A stretch of DNA of 64,000 nt from NCBI RefSeq assembly GCF_000015765.1, contig NC_008942.1, positions 635,921 through 699,920 of the forward strand. The letters run 5' to 3'. Below, piece after piece: positions 34,653 through 42,980 of the stretch (positions are counted from its first letter, which is position 1; every line of letters starts with the position of its first letter). The notes beneath the pieces were generated by a model, which saw nothing but the letters and a program-made list of their open reading frames with translations, searched no databases and had not been told where the DNA came from. Source of the DNA: Methanocorpusculum labreanum Z. Its GTDB lineage: Archaea > Halobacteriota > Methanomicrobia > Methanomicrobiales > Methanocorpusculaceae. Made by a program: the position numbers and the translations under genes.

Positions 34653-35144
34653 ATGACAGCAGATTTCATTCAGACAGCAATCTCGAAGTCCGCAAAGCGG
34701 ATCTTCACCGCAGAGTTTACGAACGCCGCCGCGTATGATGCGATCGTCGCAGAAATTACCGGCGTGGATAACCCCCTCGGCCTTGCCGAAGTCGAACTCG
34801 GGAAGCAGACCTACAAGACCTATGTCGGCTACTTCGACCCGAACACTTCCGAGATGAACGGCAAGGTTCAGGTCACGGCATACACCCGTGCTGAGTATGC
34901 CGCGGCAATTACCGCCCTTACCGGCAGTGCGGATCTCAAGACCGCATTCGGGAACGGCGGTACGGCAGAGACCTCCGAGATCGGTACCGAAGCGACCTGG
35001 AACGTCCGCATTTCCGCGAAGCTTGGGACCGATACTTTCCAGATCAGTCTCAACCGCGATTCGATGACCGTCTCCGGCTATGCCGATGACGCCACCCTTG
35101 CAGCGGTCGATGCCTGGGCAGACACCAAGCCGGCCCTGAACTAA
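34653..35144 (+). CDS. Island protein of 163 residues paired with a tiny membrane peptide
   Basis: From the ATG at 34653 the protein starts MTADFIQTAISKSAKRIF and is rich in Ala, Thr and Gly, with beta-strand-like segments (GKVQVTAYTRAEYAAAI, TWNVRISAKLGTDTF). No signal peptide. The upstream CACCTCC is the wrong strand for a ribosome site, so the start is uncertain. The open frame extends back to 34497 through repeat DNA. It is followed 12 nt later by a 34-residue membrane peptide with a strong ribosome site. A virion or surface structural protein is possible; I do not recognise it. Confidence 0.6.
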   Translation: MTADFIQTAISKSAKRIFTAEFTNAAAYDAIVAEITGVDNPLGLAEVELGKQTYKTYVGYFDPNTSEMNGKVQVTAYTRAEYAAAITALTGSADLKTAFGNGGTAETSEIGTEATWNVRISAKLGTDTFQISLNRDSMTVSGYADDATLAAVDAWADTKPALN

Positions 35145-35156
35145 CGGGAGGCGGAG

Positions 35157-35261
35157 ATGCAGATCTCCAGACGCCTCCGGAAGCTCATCATGCTCTTCCT
35201 CGGGTTTCTCATCATGCTTTTTGGGAAACTCGTCGAGGGGTTTGTAGAATCCGGAAAATAA
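35157..35261 (+). CDS. 34-residue single-pass membrane peptide
   Basis: Starts MQISRRLRKL, then a hydrophobic stretch LIMLFLGFLIMLFGKLV, then a short tail ending VESGK. A strong ribosome site GGGAGG lies 6 nt before the ATG, only 12 nt after the stop of the 163-residue protein. Basic N-terminus plus one helix suggests an N-in membrane peptide such as a holin-, toxin- or anchor-like molecule. Function is unknown. A terminator hairpin follows. Confidence 0.6.
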   Translation: MQISRRLRKLIMLFLGFLIMLFGKLVEGFVESGK

Positions 35262-35290
35262 CATAAAAACGGGGTTGCGAGCTTTGTCGC

Positions 35291-35317
35291 TGGGCAGAGG
35301 TGAACACACCTCTCCCG
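35291..35317 (+). terminator. Hairpin terminator after the two-gene unit
   Basis: AGAGGTG (35296) pairs with CACCTCT (35307), extended by GGG/CCC across one bulged base, followed by TTTTTCTATTTTTTC. Confidence 0.65.
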
Positions 35318-35379
35318 GCGATTTTTCTATTTTTTCAATACGGATTCCATACAGGAAATCAACGATATCCCCACTGCAG

Positions 35380-35593
35380 ACTGATTCGCAGGGCAAAGCC
35401 TTGCTCGGTTGAGGGATCTAAGGCCCCCTCCTCCGTTGAGGCCGCCCCTAACGGGAGAACGTCAGATGATCCCCTTACCTCTGATTTATCTCATCACGCT
35501 CCAAAGATACTATGACTGCCTGCTATAATCGGCCGGTGAAATACTGATTTAATAGCAGGACAGATATGACAATGCAGATAACAGGAAGGAACG
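35380..35593. other. Intergenic edge of the accessory island
   Basis: Contains degenerate repeat text (AGGCCGCCCCTAACGGG near 35443) related to copies at 23.39 and 34.54 kb. It also contains the inverted pair CTGCTATAAT / ATTTAATAGCAG around 35521-35560, which may be a hairpin. No gene is seen. The host-like cupin gene starts after it. Confidence 0.4.
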
Positions 35594-35959
35594 ATGGCAG
35601 ATTTTGAACTGGAAATGACAAACAAACCCGTCAAAAAGCGGGAAGAATTATTGGGAAAAGTCCTCGACCTCAAAGAACTGGTCTCCTATCAGGAAGGGGC
35701 GGTTTCGAGCCGGATGATCGTCAGTAATAAATCAGGGAGCATCACCGTCTTTTCGTTCGATGAAGATGAAGGACTTTCCGAACACACCGCTCCATATGAC
35801 GCCGTGGTCACGATCATCGACGGCGAATGCGAGGTATGGATCGCCGGCAATACCCTCCAGATGAAAACGGGCGATACTATCATATTCCCGGCAAATGCCC
35901 CCCACGCGCTCAGTGCCATAACAAAATTCAAAATGACTCTGACCATGATCCGGGGGTAA
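35594..35959 (+). CDS. Single-domain cupin protein
   Basis: A 121-residue cupin of the small quercetinase-like type. The two motifs are SEHTAPYDAVVTIIDGECEVWI and GDTIIFPANAPHALSA. The first motif has one His and the second one His, with fewer metal ligands than usual, so metal binding is uncertain. GGAAGG upstream is the ribosome site. It sits 5 nt before a small Cys-containing gene, and the pair looks like a host operon rather than island cargo. Such small cupins in methanogens often go with redox or metal proteins, but the substrate is unknown. Confidence 0.82.
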   Translation: MADFELEMTNKPVKKREELLGKVLDLKELVSYQEGAVSSRMIVSNKSGSITVFSFDEDEGLSEHTAPYDAVVTIIDGECEVWIAGNTLQMKTGDTIIFPANAPHALSAITKFKMTLTMIRG

Positions 35960-35964
35960 CTGAG

Positions 35965-36243
35965 ATGAGCGGGAATGATACAGACGGATATTACTGCACG
36001 ATTTGCGGAGGTATCCCGCCGGACAGGATCCACATCCGGCATATACTCGTAGACGACAAAGCAACCGGGATCGACAAACTGGACTGGATCATTGCCGAGG
36101 TGAAAAAATTACATCTTACCGATGACACCGCCATCACCGAAGAACTGCTCAAACGGACAAAGGTGCTCAACTACGTTCCCACAAAAAAGACAGAGGCATA
36201 TGAGAAAGCTCTGCTGAAGGAATATAAAGATACAACGCAGTAA
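35965..36243 (+). CDS. Small protein with CxxC motif (methanogen 'NAC-like' family)
   Basis: A 92-residue protein. DGYYCTICGGIPPDRIHIRH has a C-x2-C that may bind zinc or take part in redox. The C-terminus LLKRTKVLNYVPTKKTEAYE is the most conserved-looking block. I recall similar proteins in Methanomicrobiales, sometimes labelled NAC-family transcription factor on weak grounds. The start at 35965 follows the cupin stop by 5 nt. Longer frames overlap the cupin gene. Function unknown. Confidence 0.65.
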   Translation: MSGNDTDGYYCTICGGIPPDRIHIRHILVDDKATGIDKLDWIIAEVKKLHLTDDTAITEELLKRTKVLNYVPTKKTEAYEKALLKEYKDTTQ

Positions 36244-36253
36244 CGCCTTGGTC

Positions 36254-36291
36254 GTTCCTTCCCCGGATCCTGGAAAAACCCGGGAAGGAAC
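36254..36291 (+). terminator. Strong hairpin after the cupin operon
   Basis: GTTCCTTCCCCGG pairs with CCGGGAAGGAAC around a loop that holds GGATCC. No immediate T-run follows, although TTTTTTTGTTT occurs 50 nt on. Confidence 0.5.
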
Positions 36292-36391
36292 GGCAGTTCG
36301 ACAGGAGGGAAAATGTTGCCGGTTTTTCTCTTCGCTAACTTCTCTTTTTTTGTTTAATCGAATGATAACGAAACAACAGAGAAACCCGCAC

Positions 36392-36408
36392 GCAAATCTT
36401 TGATTTGC
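36392..36408. repeat. 17-bp palindrome GCAAATC-N3-GATTTGC, copy 5
   Basis: Lies at one end of a CGCGAAT-type repeat region. The sequence context differs from copies 1-4. Confidence 0.85.
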
Positions 36409-36419
36409 ACGCATTAGCC

Positions 36420-36620
36420 TGAGAGAGCACCCGAACACATGGAAAATGCGATTCAAACGAGGCTCGAAGACCCGAGTCGGAGAGCAACGCGAAGCTTTGC
36501 GAGTGGGAGGAATCGCGGAGGCGTGAGAGCCAAAGGCTTGCGTGCCGCCTCAAATGGGCAAAGCCAATTTGGGCTTATTCGCGGTTACATAAATTCAGGT
36601 TTCCACACCTAGCCGTATCC
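36420..36620 (-). repeat. CGCGAAT-type dispersed repeat, diverged copy
   Basis: On the minus strand it begins GGTGTGGAAACCTGAAT, then TAACCGCGAATAAGC, then a long GC-rich variable middle with direct repeats (CAAAGC, CGAGTC), then GAATCGCATTTTCCATGTG. The order of parts matches the units at 31 kb and 49 kb, but the terminal hairpin is replaced by the GCAAATC palindrome. No gene is present between 36244 and 36683. Confidence 0.6.
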
Positions 36621-36683
36621 TTCCCAAATTGGATTGAGAGCACACCGCGTAACTCCTATTTAAAAAAATATGACACCCCCCCT

Positions 36684-38381
36684 TCAATCCTCCAGGATCA
36701 TGTAACTGGCAAAGTAGGTATCATTCCCCACTGGTTCGACGTAATCCAGAACATACACTTCCCTTTGATAATTCTGATCCCAAGTGAGCATATACATCAG
36801 ACCTCCGCCGGACATACCGAGAGATATCCCCTCCCGGACAAACGACATGCCGTATGAGTTGATTAAACCTAACTGATTTGTTCCAACAAGCGATTTGTCG
36901 CTGGAAAAAGCAAGAATTGTGCCGTTTCCCGTGACCGCAAATGGATAGAGCCCTTCTCGTTGGAATCCACTTTCCGGATCCATCATCATTTCTGTTACAG
37001 AAGAGATACCATCGACTGCTGCAAGATAATGCATGGTCCTTACCTGGCTGATCAATTCATTTCGTTTCTGCCAGTCGATACTGACCGTATGGGAAAACGA
37101 GGCATTATGTTCATACATTCCTGCTCCGAGGAACCACTCGTTGTTAATGGGCAGTACATAGGACAGTTTTAATTCTGTTATGTAATTCTGGTTTGGATTT
37201 GGATACAGATAAAATACATATCCGCCTCCCTGTTGTGCCCGGGCGATCTGTCTCTGTATATATTTCACTCCGGTCGAATCTTCTGCTGACCAGGAATCCT
37301 TCCCGACAAGGGCCGGCTGATACGGGTGTGACAATATCGTGCCGTTCATATCTCCGGCGAAGATATACATCTCGCCGTCAATGAACTCCCCGTTTGGATC
37401 ATCGAATGCTGCAAGTGCCTTCTCTTCTCCCTCTTTATTGGCATAAACGAAGGCATTCACTACAAAGGTTTTTATCTCTTCCGGGGTGGTTGTGCTCTCT
37501 TCAATTTCACCAGGTTTTGGGAAATTGTCGACAAGCACGACCCGCCATGTTTGTCCATATCCGGGTTCTACTGTATTCCATATGGCGTTCCTCTGAGAAG
37601 TATTGTTCAATTCGGCTGAATAGTAAATGTAGGATACATCTCCCGACTCGTTTTTGAGGATCTCTGCGGCTGCTTTGGTGAATGAAGGTGTATTCCCTAG
37701 TGACGGGTTCGTGAGATCGACCCCGATTTGCCGCGTATCCTCATCATAGATCACGCTCCCGTCGTCCTGAGTGACCCAAACGGTGTACCCGTATTCCGTT
37801 CTCAGTCTCTCCGCCGGTCCGGAGAAGAGATACCCTGAATCCATAATTACCTGCAGGGTCCCGTCAAAATTACCCTCTGCGTCATAGATCGGTGCGCTGA
37901 CCTTTATTCCGCTTTCACCGTTTTGGAATGCGGTGTATTTGGATATGATACACTGCGATCCGGCGGCTTTGAACTCTTCTTCGGCATACTGGTTAGTTAT
38001 GATCTCCACGCCGATCAGCGAAAGTTTATCTGATTCCCCGGTAATCATCGTCAGGACGTTATCTTTATCGATGCGTTCGACATCATAGGAAAGCGGGATC
38101 TCACTTTTGAGTTTCATTATGGTCAGATATACTGAGGGGTCATCTGCCGGCACGCCGTCGAGTTCCCGTGCGGCATTCCAGACCGATGCGGTTATCTGCT
38201 TCATCTGATCATCGATCGTCTGAATATACGGGTCGAGGACATCGTCCATCTCGGCATAATATTCCTCGGAAACCGGCTGGAGTGTCGGGCCCTCCTGAAC
38301 GGGAGTAATACAGCCGGATGCGGAGATGAAAAGAAGAACTATCAGTATAAAGAGGATCTTTGAAAAAGCATGTCGTATCAT
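36684..38381 (-). CDS. Multi-Cache-domain lipoprotein C
   Basis: A 565-residue paralogue of B and D, with lipobox ISASGC (Cys24). The Cache_2-type domain has ALAAFDDPNGEFIDGEMYIF and LSYVLPINNEWFLGAGMY. The last unit has DPESGFQREGLYPFAV and ends YFASYMILED, one residue longer than B. It lies just past the island and its promoter region is the twin of that of B. The 130 nt between it and D hold only this promoter. It presumably has a different ligand from its paralogues, since the ligand-binding strands differ most. Confidence 0.87.
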   Translation of the reverse strand: MIRHAFSKILFILIVLLFISASGCITPVQEGPTLQPVSEEYYAEMDDVLDPYIQTIDDQMKQITASVWNAARELDGVPADDPSVYLTIMKLKSEIPLSYDVERIDKDNVLTMITGESDKLSLIGVEIITNQYAEEEFKAAGSQCIISKYTAFQNGESGIKVSAPIYDAEGNFDGTLQVIMDSGYLFSGPAERLRTEYGYTVWVTQDDGSVIYDEDTRQIGVDLTNPSLGNTPSFTKAAAEILKNESGDVSYIYYSAELNNTSQRNAIWNTVEPGYGQTWRVVLVDNFPKPGEIEESTTTPEEIKTFVVNAFVYANKEGEEKALAAFDDPNGEFIDGEMYIFAGDMNGTILSHPYQPALVGKDSWSAEDSTGVKYIQRQIARAQQGGGYVFYLYPNPNQNYITELKLSYVLPINNEWFLGAGMYEHNASFSHTVSIDWQKRNELISQVRTMHYLAAVDGISSVTEMMMDPESGFQREGLYPFAVTGNGTILAFSSDKSLVGTNQLGLINSYGMSFVREGISLGMSGGGLMYMLTWDQNYQREVYVLDYVEPVGNDTYFASYMILED

Positions 38382-38419
38382 GATCGGATTCCTTAGTGAA
38401 CAATAGTAAAGGGAAAGTT

Positions 38420-38432
38420 CTTATATCTTTTT
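38420..38432 (-). promoter_or_regulatory. TATA box of Cache lipoprotein gene C
   Basis: Same AAAAAGATATAAG and the same 39-nt distance to the ATG as in gene B; the flanking 60 bp are nearly identical. Confidence 0.7.
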
Positions 38433-38510
38433 ATCGTGGGACTATCTCTCTGATTTTTCTTGGAAATGTTTCGAGAGATAAAAAAATTAGGTTATTTTCT
38501 CTTGTATTCC

Positions 38511-40205
38511 TCATTCAAGAATCATAAAACTTGCAAAGTAGGCATCGTCATCTGCCGGAACCACATATACCAGTATAAAAATCTCTTTGTTTAGTGTGGA
38601 ATCCCAGAGAAGAGTATACATCAGTCCTCCTCCCTCTTTCCCAAGTGATATGCCTTCCCGTATGAGTGATATGTCTAATGAATTTACTCTCCCAAGCTGA
38701 TTCGTACCTACAATGTCCGGATTTCTTGCAAATGCCAGTACGGTCCCGTTTTCGGTGATCGCCATCGGGTATAATCCTTCGACCTGGATATCACTGTTTG
38801 GATCCATCATCATGTCAGTAACTGCAGAGACCCCCTCGACTTCTGCAAGATACTGCATGGTTCGAACCTGCTTGATAAGTTCGTTTCGCTTCTGCCAGTC
38901 AACACTGGTCGAGTGGGCAAGCAAGGTGTTGTGTTCATATATTCCCGCACCGATGAACCACTCGTTATCTATCGGCATCACATAGGCCAATTTTAATTCG
39001 GTTGCGAAATCCTGTGTCGGATTTGGATAGAGGTACATGACATATCCGCCGCCCTGTTCTGCGCGTGCGATCTGTCTTTGAATGTATTTAACCCCAGTTG
39101 TATCTTCTGCCATCCATTGATCCGTTCCGATAAGAGCCGGCTGATATGGAAGTGAAAGCATTGTCCCATTCAGAGTTTCGGCGAATATGTACAGTTCTCC
39201 ATCGATAAACTCTCCTTTTGGATCATTGAACGCCGCCAAGGCCTCGGTTTTTTCATGTGTCCGTGCATAGACATAGGCATTGGTGACGAAGGCTTTCAGT
39301 TCGTCCTGGGTAACCGTGAGTTCGCTCGTCATACGCGGCATCGGGACGTTGTCGATAAGCACGACCCGCCAGTTCTGTCCGTATCCTGGGTCGAGAGTAC
39401 TCCATACGGCATTCGTCTGATTGATATCATGCCAGTCTAGCGTATAGAATATGTAGGATGTCTGTCCTGATTCGTTTGCGAGGATATCTGCGATCGCCGA
39501 GTTCAATGAAGGGGTATATGCCGATGTGGGTTTCGTGAGGTTTACTCCTATCTCCTGCGTGTCCTCGTCATAAATCACGATTCCGTCGTCCTGAACGGCC
39601 CAGACGGTATACCCGTATTTCGTTCTCAGTTCCTCTGCAGGTCCGGAGAAGAGATACCCTACATCCAGAGCTACCTGAAGGGTACCGTCAAAATTCCCGT
39701 TTGCATCGTAGACCGGTGCGATGACCATAACCCCCTGCTCGCCGTTATCAAAGAGGGTGAACGGGGATATCGTACAATTCTCACCTGCAGCTTTGAGTTC
39801 TTCTTCGGTGTATTGGTTTTCTCCGATATATGTCCCGACAGACCACTCGATATACTGTTCATTGGTAACGGCCCGTAAGACGTTGTCTTTGTCGAGGCGT
39901 CCGGAATCAAAGGACAGCGGTATCTCGCTTTTCAGTTTCAGTAATGCCAGATCGACCGCAGGATCGTCCATCGGCACGCCGTCGAGTTCCCGTGCCGTCT
40001 CCCAAACCAATGCAGTAATTTCCTGCATCTGCTCATCGACGGTCTGCATGTAAGGATACAGAACCGTATCCATCTTGGCATAATATTCATCTGAGACTGG
40101 TTGAAGTTCCGGGGTTTCCTGTTTCTCTTGAATGCAGCCGGATGCGGATATGAAAAGAAGAACGACTAGGATAAAGAGGATCTTCGAAAAAGCATGTCGT
40201 AGCAT
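38511..40205 (-). CDS. Multi-Cache-domain lipoprotein D
   Basis: A 564-residue paralogue with lipobox ISASGC (Cys24). Conserved marks are ARELDGVPMDDPAVDLALLK, ALAAFNDPKGEFIDGELYIF, LAYVMPIDNEWFIGAGIY, and the final YFASFMILE. It has its own TATA box at 40244-40255. The spacing to gene P2 upstream (180 nt) contains that promoter, so D is a separate unit. Like the others it has no membrane helix besides the signal and no intracellular part. Confidence 0.87.
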   Translation of the reverse strand: MLRHAFSKILFILVVLLFISASGCIQEKQETPELQPVSDEYYAKMDTVLYPYMQTVDEQMQEITALVWETARELDGVPMDDPAVDLALLKLKSEIPLSFDSGRLDKDNVLRAVTNEQYIEWSVGTYIGENQYTEEELKAAGENCTISPFTLFDNGEQGVMVIAPVYDANGNFDGTLQVALDVGYLFSGPAEELRTKYGYTVWAVQDDGIVIYDEDTQEIGVNLTKPTSAYTPSLNSAIADILANESGQTSYIFYTLDWHDINQTNAVWSTLDPGYGQNWRVVLIDNVPMPRMTSELTVTQDELKAFVTNAYVYARTHEKTEALAAFNDPKGEFIDGELYIFAETLNGTMLSLPYQPALIGTDQWMAEDTTGVKYIQRQIARAEQGGGYVMYLYPNPTQDFATELKLAYVMPIDNEWFIGAGIYEHNTLLAHSTSVDWQKRNELIKQVRTMQYLAEVEGVSAVTDMMMDPNSDIQVEGLYPMAITENGTVLAFARNPDIVGTNQLGRVNSLDISLIREGISLGKEGGGLMYTLLWDSTLNKEIFILVYVVPADDDAYFASFMILE

Positions 40206-40243
40206 AATCAGACTCCTTAGTGAACAATTGTAGGGGGAAAGTT

Positions 40244-40255
40244 CTTATAGCTTTT
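40244..40255 (-). promoter_or_regulatory. TATA-like box of Cache lipoprotein gene D
   Basis: AAAAGCTATAAG at the same 39-nt distance from the ATG as in genes B and C. One C replaces A inside the box, so strength may differ. Confidence 0.6.
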
Positions 40256-40385
40256 GTTGTGGGGTATTATTTGGGAGGATCAGCGGAGCTGAGGTAATAA
40301 AAAATGTGGAAATTTTTGCGTCTAAGGGCACTCATACTATTATCGAAGAGAGTGTAATCACTTACTTTAGAAAAAAAGGATTGAT

Positions 40386-40817
40386 TTATGTGAATTTTAT
40401 GGTAGTCAGCTTTAGGAGCTGCGTTTTTCCGTCTGAAAATACACCGCGAACGGCAATATCCCTTACACCTGTTACGCCGGCGCATGCCTCCGTAAAGTAG
40501 ATTTCTCCGGTCCCTGAATTTGGTGCTGGTTTTAGGCTGACTGATTGCGGCAGCGAAACTCCTTCGATCTCAAGAGAGACCATGGTAAGTTCATCAACTC
40601 TGCGTCCTTCATAGATCGTAACGATCACATCATTGCCGACCACAAACACATGCAGAAGTACGTCCGGGTCTTCAAGTGATTTATCGATGACGTATCCGGT
40701 TCCAAGAAGTGCGACACTGGCACAGGCCGCTACGATTATGATTGAAACAATAGCTAAAACGCTTGCCATCACCAGGCGTTTCTCTTTTTGACTCTGTTTC
40801 TTATATTTTAGCGCCAT
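40386..40817 (-). CDS. Membrane-anchored pilin-like partner of Cache lipoproteins (P2)
   Basis: A 143-residue paralogue of P1 with the basic start KYKKQSQKEKR, one membrane helix (about residues 17-40), and a beta-rich outward domain (NDVIVTIYEGRRVDELTMVSL ... IAVRGVFSDGKTQLLKL). It is 3 nt downstream of lipoprotein E. P1 and P2 therefore flank the whole array at its two ends, each tied to the nearest lipoprotein. This repeated pairing is the best evidence that the two proteins work together. Confidence 0.75.
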   Translation of the reverse strand: MALKYKKQSQKEKRLVMASVLAIVSIIIVAACASVALLGTGYVIDKSLEDPDVLLHVFVVGNDVIVTIYEGRRVDELTMVSLEIEGVSLPQSVSLKPAPNSGTGEIYFTEACAGVTGVRDIAVRGVFSDGKTQLLKLTTIKFT

Positions 40818-40820
40818 TGT

Positions 40821-42482
40821 TCACTCCAAACGCATCATACTGCCGTAGTAGGTCTCTTCATCGGCGGGTTCCACATAAATGAGTACATACACCTCTTTTT
40901 TCAGATCTGCGTCCCAAACAAGGCTGTACATCAACCCCCCTCCTGATTCTGCCAGAGAGATGATCTCCCGTACCGGGGACATGTCATAGGAATTTGTGTA
41001 CCCAAGCCGGTTCTTTCCCGTCATCGACGGGTTGTGTGCATTGCCAAGGACGGTTCCCTCTGGATCCAGAGCAAAAGGATACAGCCCATCGACCTGGATC
41101 GTACTGTTTGGATCATTGATCATCTGCAGCAACTCCTCTTTTTGGAGGGTGGTGGAAAGATACTGGAGTCCCCTGACTTGGGAGATCAGCTGATTTCGGT
41201 CTTCCCAGCTGTAGTTGAGGGACATGGTTCCCGGATAGATTCCAGCTCCAATCAGCCAGTCTTCATCGACGGACATGACATATGACAACTTCAACTCAGG
41301 CAGAAACTTGTCGCTCGGGTTTGGATACTGATAATACACGAACCCTCCTCCGAATTTCGCTTTGTCGATAAAACGCTGGAGAGGTCTCACTCCGACGATA
41401 TCTTCTCCGTACCATCGGTTTGTTCCGACAAGGCTCTGCTGATACGGCAGAGCAAGTGTCGTTCCGTTCATATCGTAGGCAAAGATGTAGAGTTCACCGT
41501 CAATGAACTCCCCATTCGGGTCATTGAACACACGGAGTGCCTCTTCTTTGGTGTGAGTCTGGGTGTAAATGTATGCTTTTTCAACAAATGCTTTCAGATC
41601 ATCGACGGTAGGCCTTCTGTTTTGATTCGGATCGAAGTTGGAATTGTCACTAAGAACAACTCTCCATTCAATGCCGTTTGGCAGATCGATCGTATTCCAC
41701 ACGGCGTTTGCCTGTACGTAATCGGTCCATCCGACATTTTGAAACATATATGATACGTTCCCCTGTTTTTCTTCAGCTATAAGGTGCATCGCACTGCTGA
41801 TGGTCGGTTCACTGTACAACGGGTCGGTCAATACGTTTTTGTCGAGTTCTTCGATATCTTCATCATAGATTTGTACGCCGTCCGGCTGGATCGACCAGAC
41901 GGTGTATCCTTCCTGCATTTTGAGTTCGTTCACCGGTCCGGAAAAAAGGTAGACTGGGTTCAGCGAGACGCGAAGCGACGCTATGTATGTGCCGTTTTCG
42001 TCATAGATCGGGGCAATGATGAGAACACCTCTTTCTCCGGTGATAAATGTGATGGGTTTTGTGATAATGCAGCCATTCGTCGTATTGGTGAAATCCGCAT
42101 CGCTGGTCGAGATTCCAGCTTGTTTCCCGATAAGATTCTGTTTATCCTGTTTGCTGATCACCGCAAGAAAGGTGTTGTCTGCACTGACGACATATACGTC
42201 ATATGCGGCAGGGATGTCGCGGCGAAGCTGTAATAAGGCCTGGTTCAACGTTTGGCTGTCTGGTGTGGTTCCCGTAAGATTACCTGCAGTGCTGTTTGTA
42301 AGGATGAATATTTCGTTGAGTTGTTCTTCGATTGTCGGGATAAACTCGTCCAATGAACTCTGCATATCGGCCAATTTTGCAGTGGAGACCGGTTCCAGCT
42401 GTCGGGTTGTAATACACCCGGTGGCGAGAATTAGTGCCAGGATCAGACATATTATGATAAAATGTATTGTTTGCCGCTTCAT
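40821..42482 (-). CDS. Multi-Cache-domain lipoprotein E
   Basis: A 553-residue, more diverged paralogue, closest in layout to A. The lipobox is ILATGC (Cys23). The Cache_2 domain reads ALRVFNDPNGEFIDGELYIF and LSYVMSVDEDWLIGAGIY. The C-terminal unit has DPNSTIQVDGLYPFAL and ends YYGSMMRLE. It is first in the direction of transcription and is followed by P2. The TATA box lies only about 20-28 nt before the ATG, so its mRNA may be leaderless, unlike B, C and D. Confidence 0.86.
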   Translation of the reverse strand: MKRQTIHFIIICLILALILATGCITTRQLEPVSTAKLADMQSSLDEFIPTIEEQLNEIFILTNSTAGNLTGTTPDSQTLNQALLQLRRDIPAAYDVYVVSADNTFLAVISKQDKQNLIGKQAGISTSDADFTNTTNGCIITKPITFITGERGVLIIAPIYDENGTYIASLRVSLNPVYLFSGPVNELKMQEGYTVWSIQPDGVQIYDEDIEELDKNVLTDPLYSEPTISSAMHLIAEEKQGNVSYMFQNVGWTDYVQANAVWNTIDLPNGIEWRVVLSDNSNFDPNQNRRPTVDDLKAFVEKAYIYTQTHTKEEALRVFNDPNGEFIDGELYIFAYDMNGTTLALPYQQSLVGTNRWYGEDIVGVRPLQRFIDKAKFGGGFVYYQYPNPSDKFLPELKLSYVMSVDEDWLIGAGIYPGTMSLNYSWEDRNQLISQVRGLQYLSTTLQKEELLQMINDPNSTIQVDGLYPFALDPEGTVLGNAHNPSMTGKNRLGYTNSYDMSPVREIISLAESGGGLMYSLVWDADLKKEVYVLIYVEPADEETYYGSMMRLE

Positions 42483-42500
42483 TGTGTCATGATCCAGAAC

Positions 42501-42510
42501 TATATATTTA
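42501..42510 (-). promoter_or_regulatory. TATA box of Cache lipoprotein gene E
   Basis: On the minus strand TAAATATATA, ending about 19 nt before the ATG, preceded by an A-rich tract. The distance fits a leaderless transcript. Confidence 0.55.
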
Positions 42511-42980
42511 CTTTTTTACGCCTTCCGGTATATTATATCTTGTTTATTCTCATGTAGTTTTTGTCCATTTTTTTAGGAGCATTAGGTTCTTCCACCTTCT
42601 TGAATGGAGCTTCAATTTCCTATTTCGCGGCATAATTGTGTTATTTTCGAGTTGGGGGTGACATATGCAGAGAGGAAACCTTATATTCAAATGGGAAATT
42701 TCGGCCGTAATTTTGAATAAAAAGGCAATGGGACGGAATATACCGATAATTGATCTACTACTCACACGCAAACCTTCAAAAATGAGTTGAAAACCAATTT
42801 TGAGTGTCATGGGCCTTATTCGCACTGCGCGTCTGCGCGGTGGTTTTTCCCTCGAATGTGATTTGGGAAATGCATTTTAATGTGCCGCATAGGGAAAGTA
42901 TTGGGGGATGTCCTTTCCAACAGCTGGAAAATACAGTACAAATAATAGGCCCTGGATGAAAATAACATAAGAGTAATCCC
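42511..42980. other. Intergenic region before cbiZ
   Basis: About 470 nt without a gene that I can support. It separates divergent genes. TTCGCACTGCGCGTCTGCGCG near 42820 forms a small GC hairpin. No cobalamin-riboswitch-like fold is evident. A frame of 91 residues on the minus strand has no ribosome site and looks random. Confidence 0.4.

Noticed and set aside
42511-42980. Cobalamin riboswitch before cbiZ
   Set aside because: No conserved B12-box-like sequence or extended fold could be seen, and such riboswitches are mostly bacterial.
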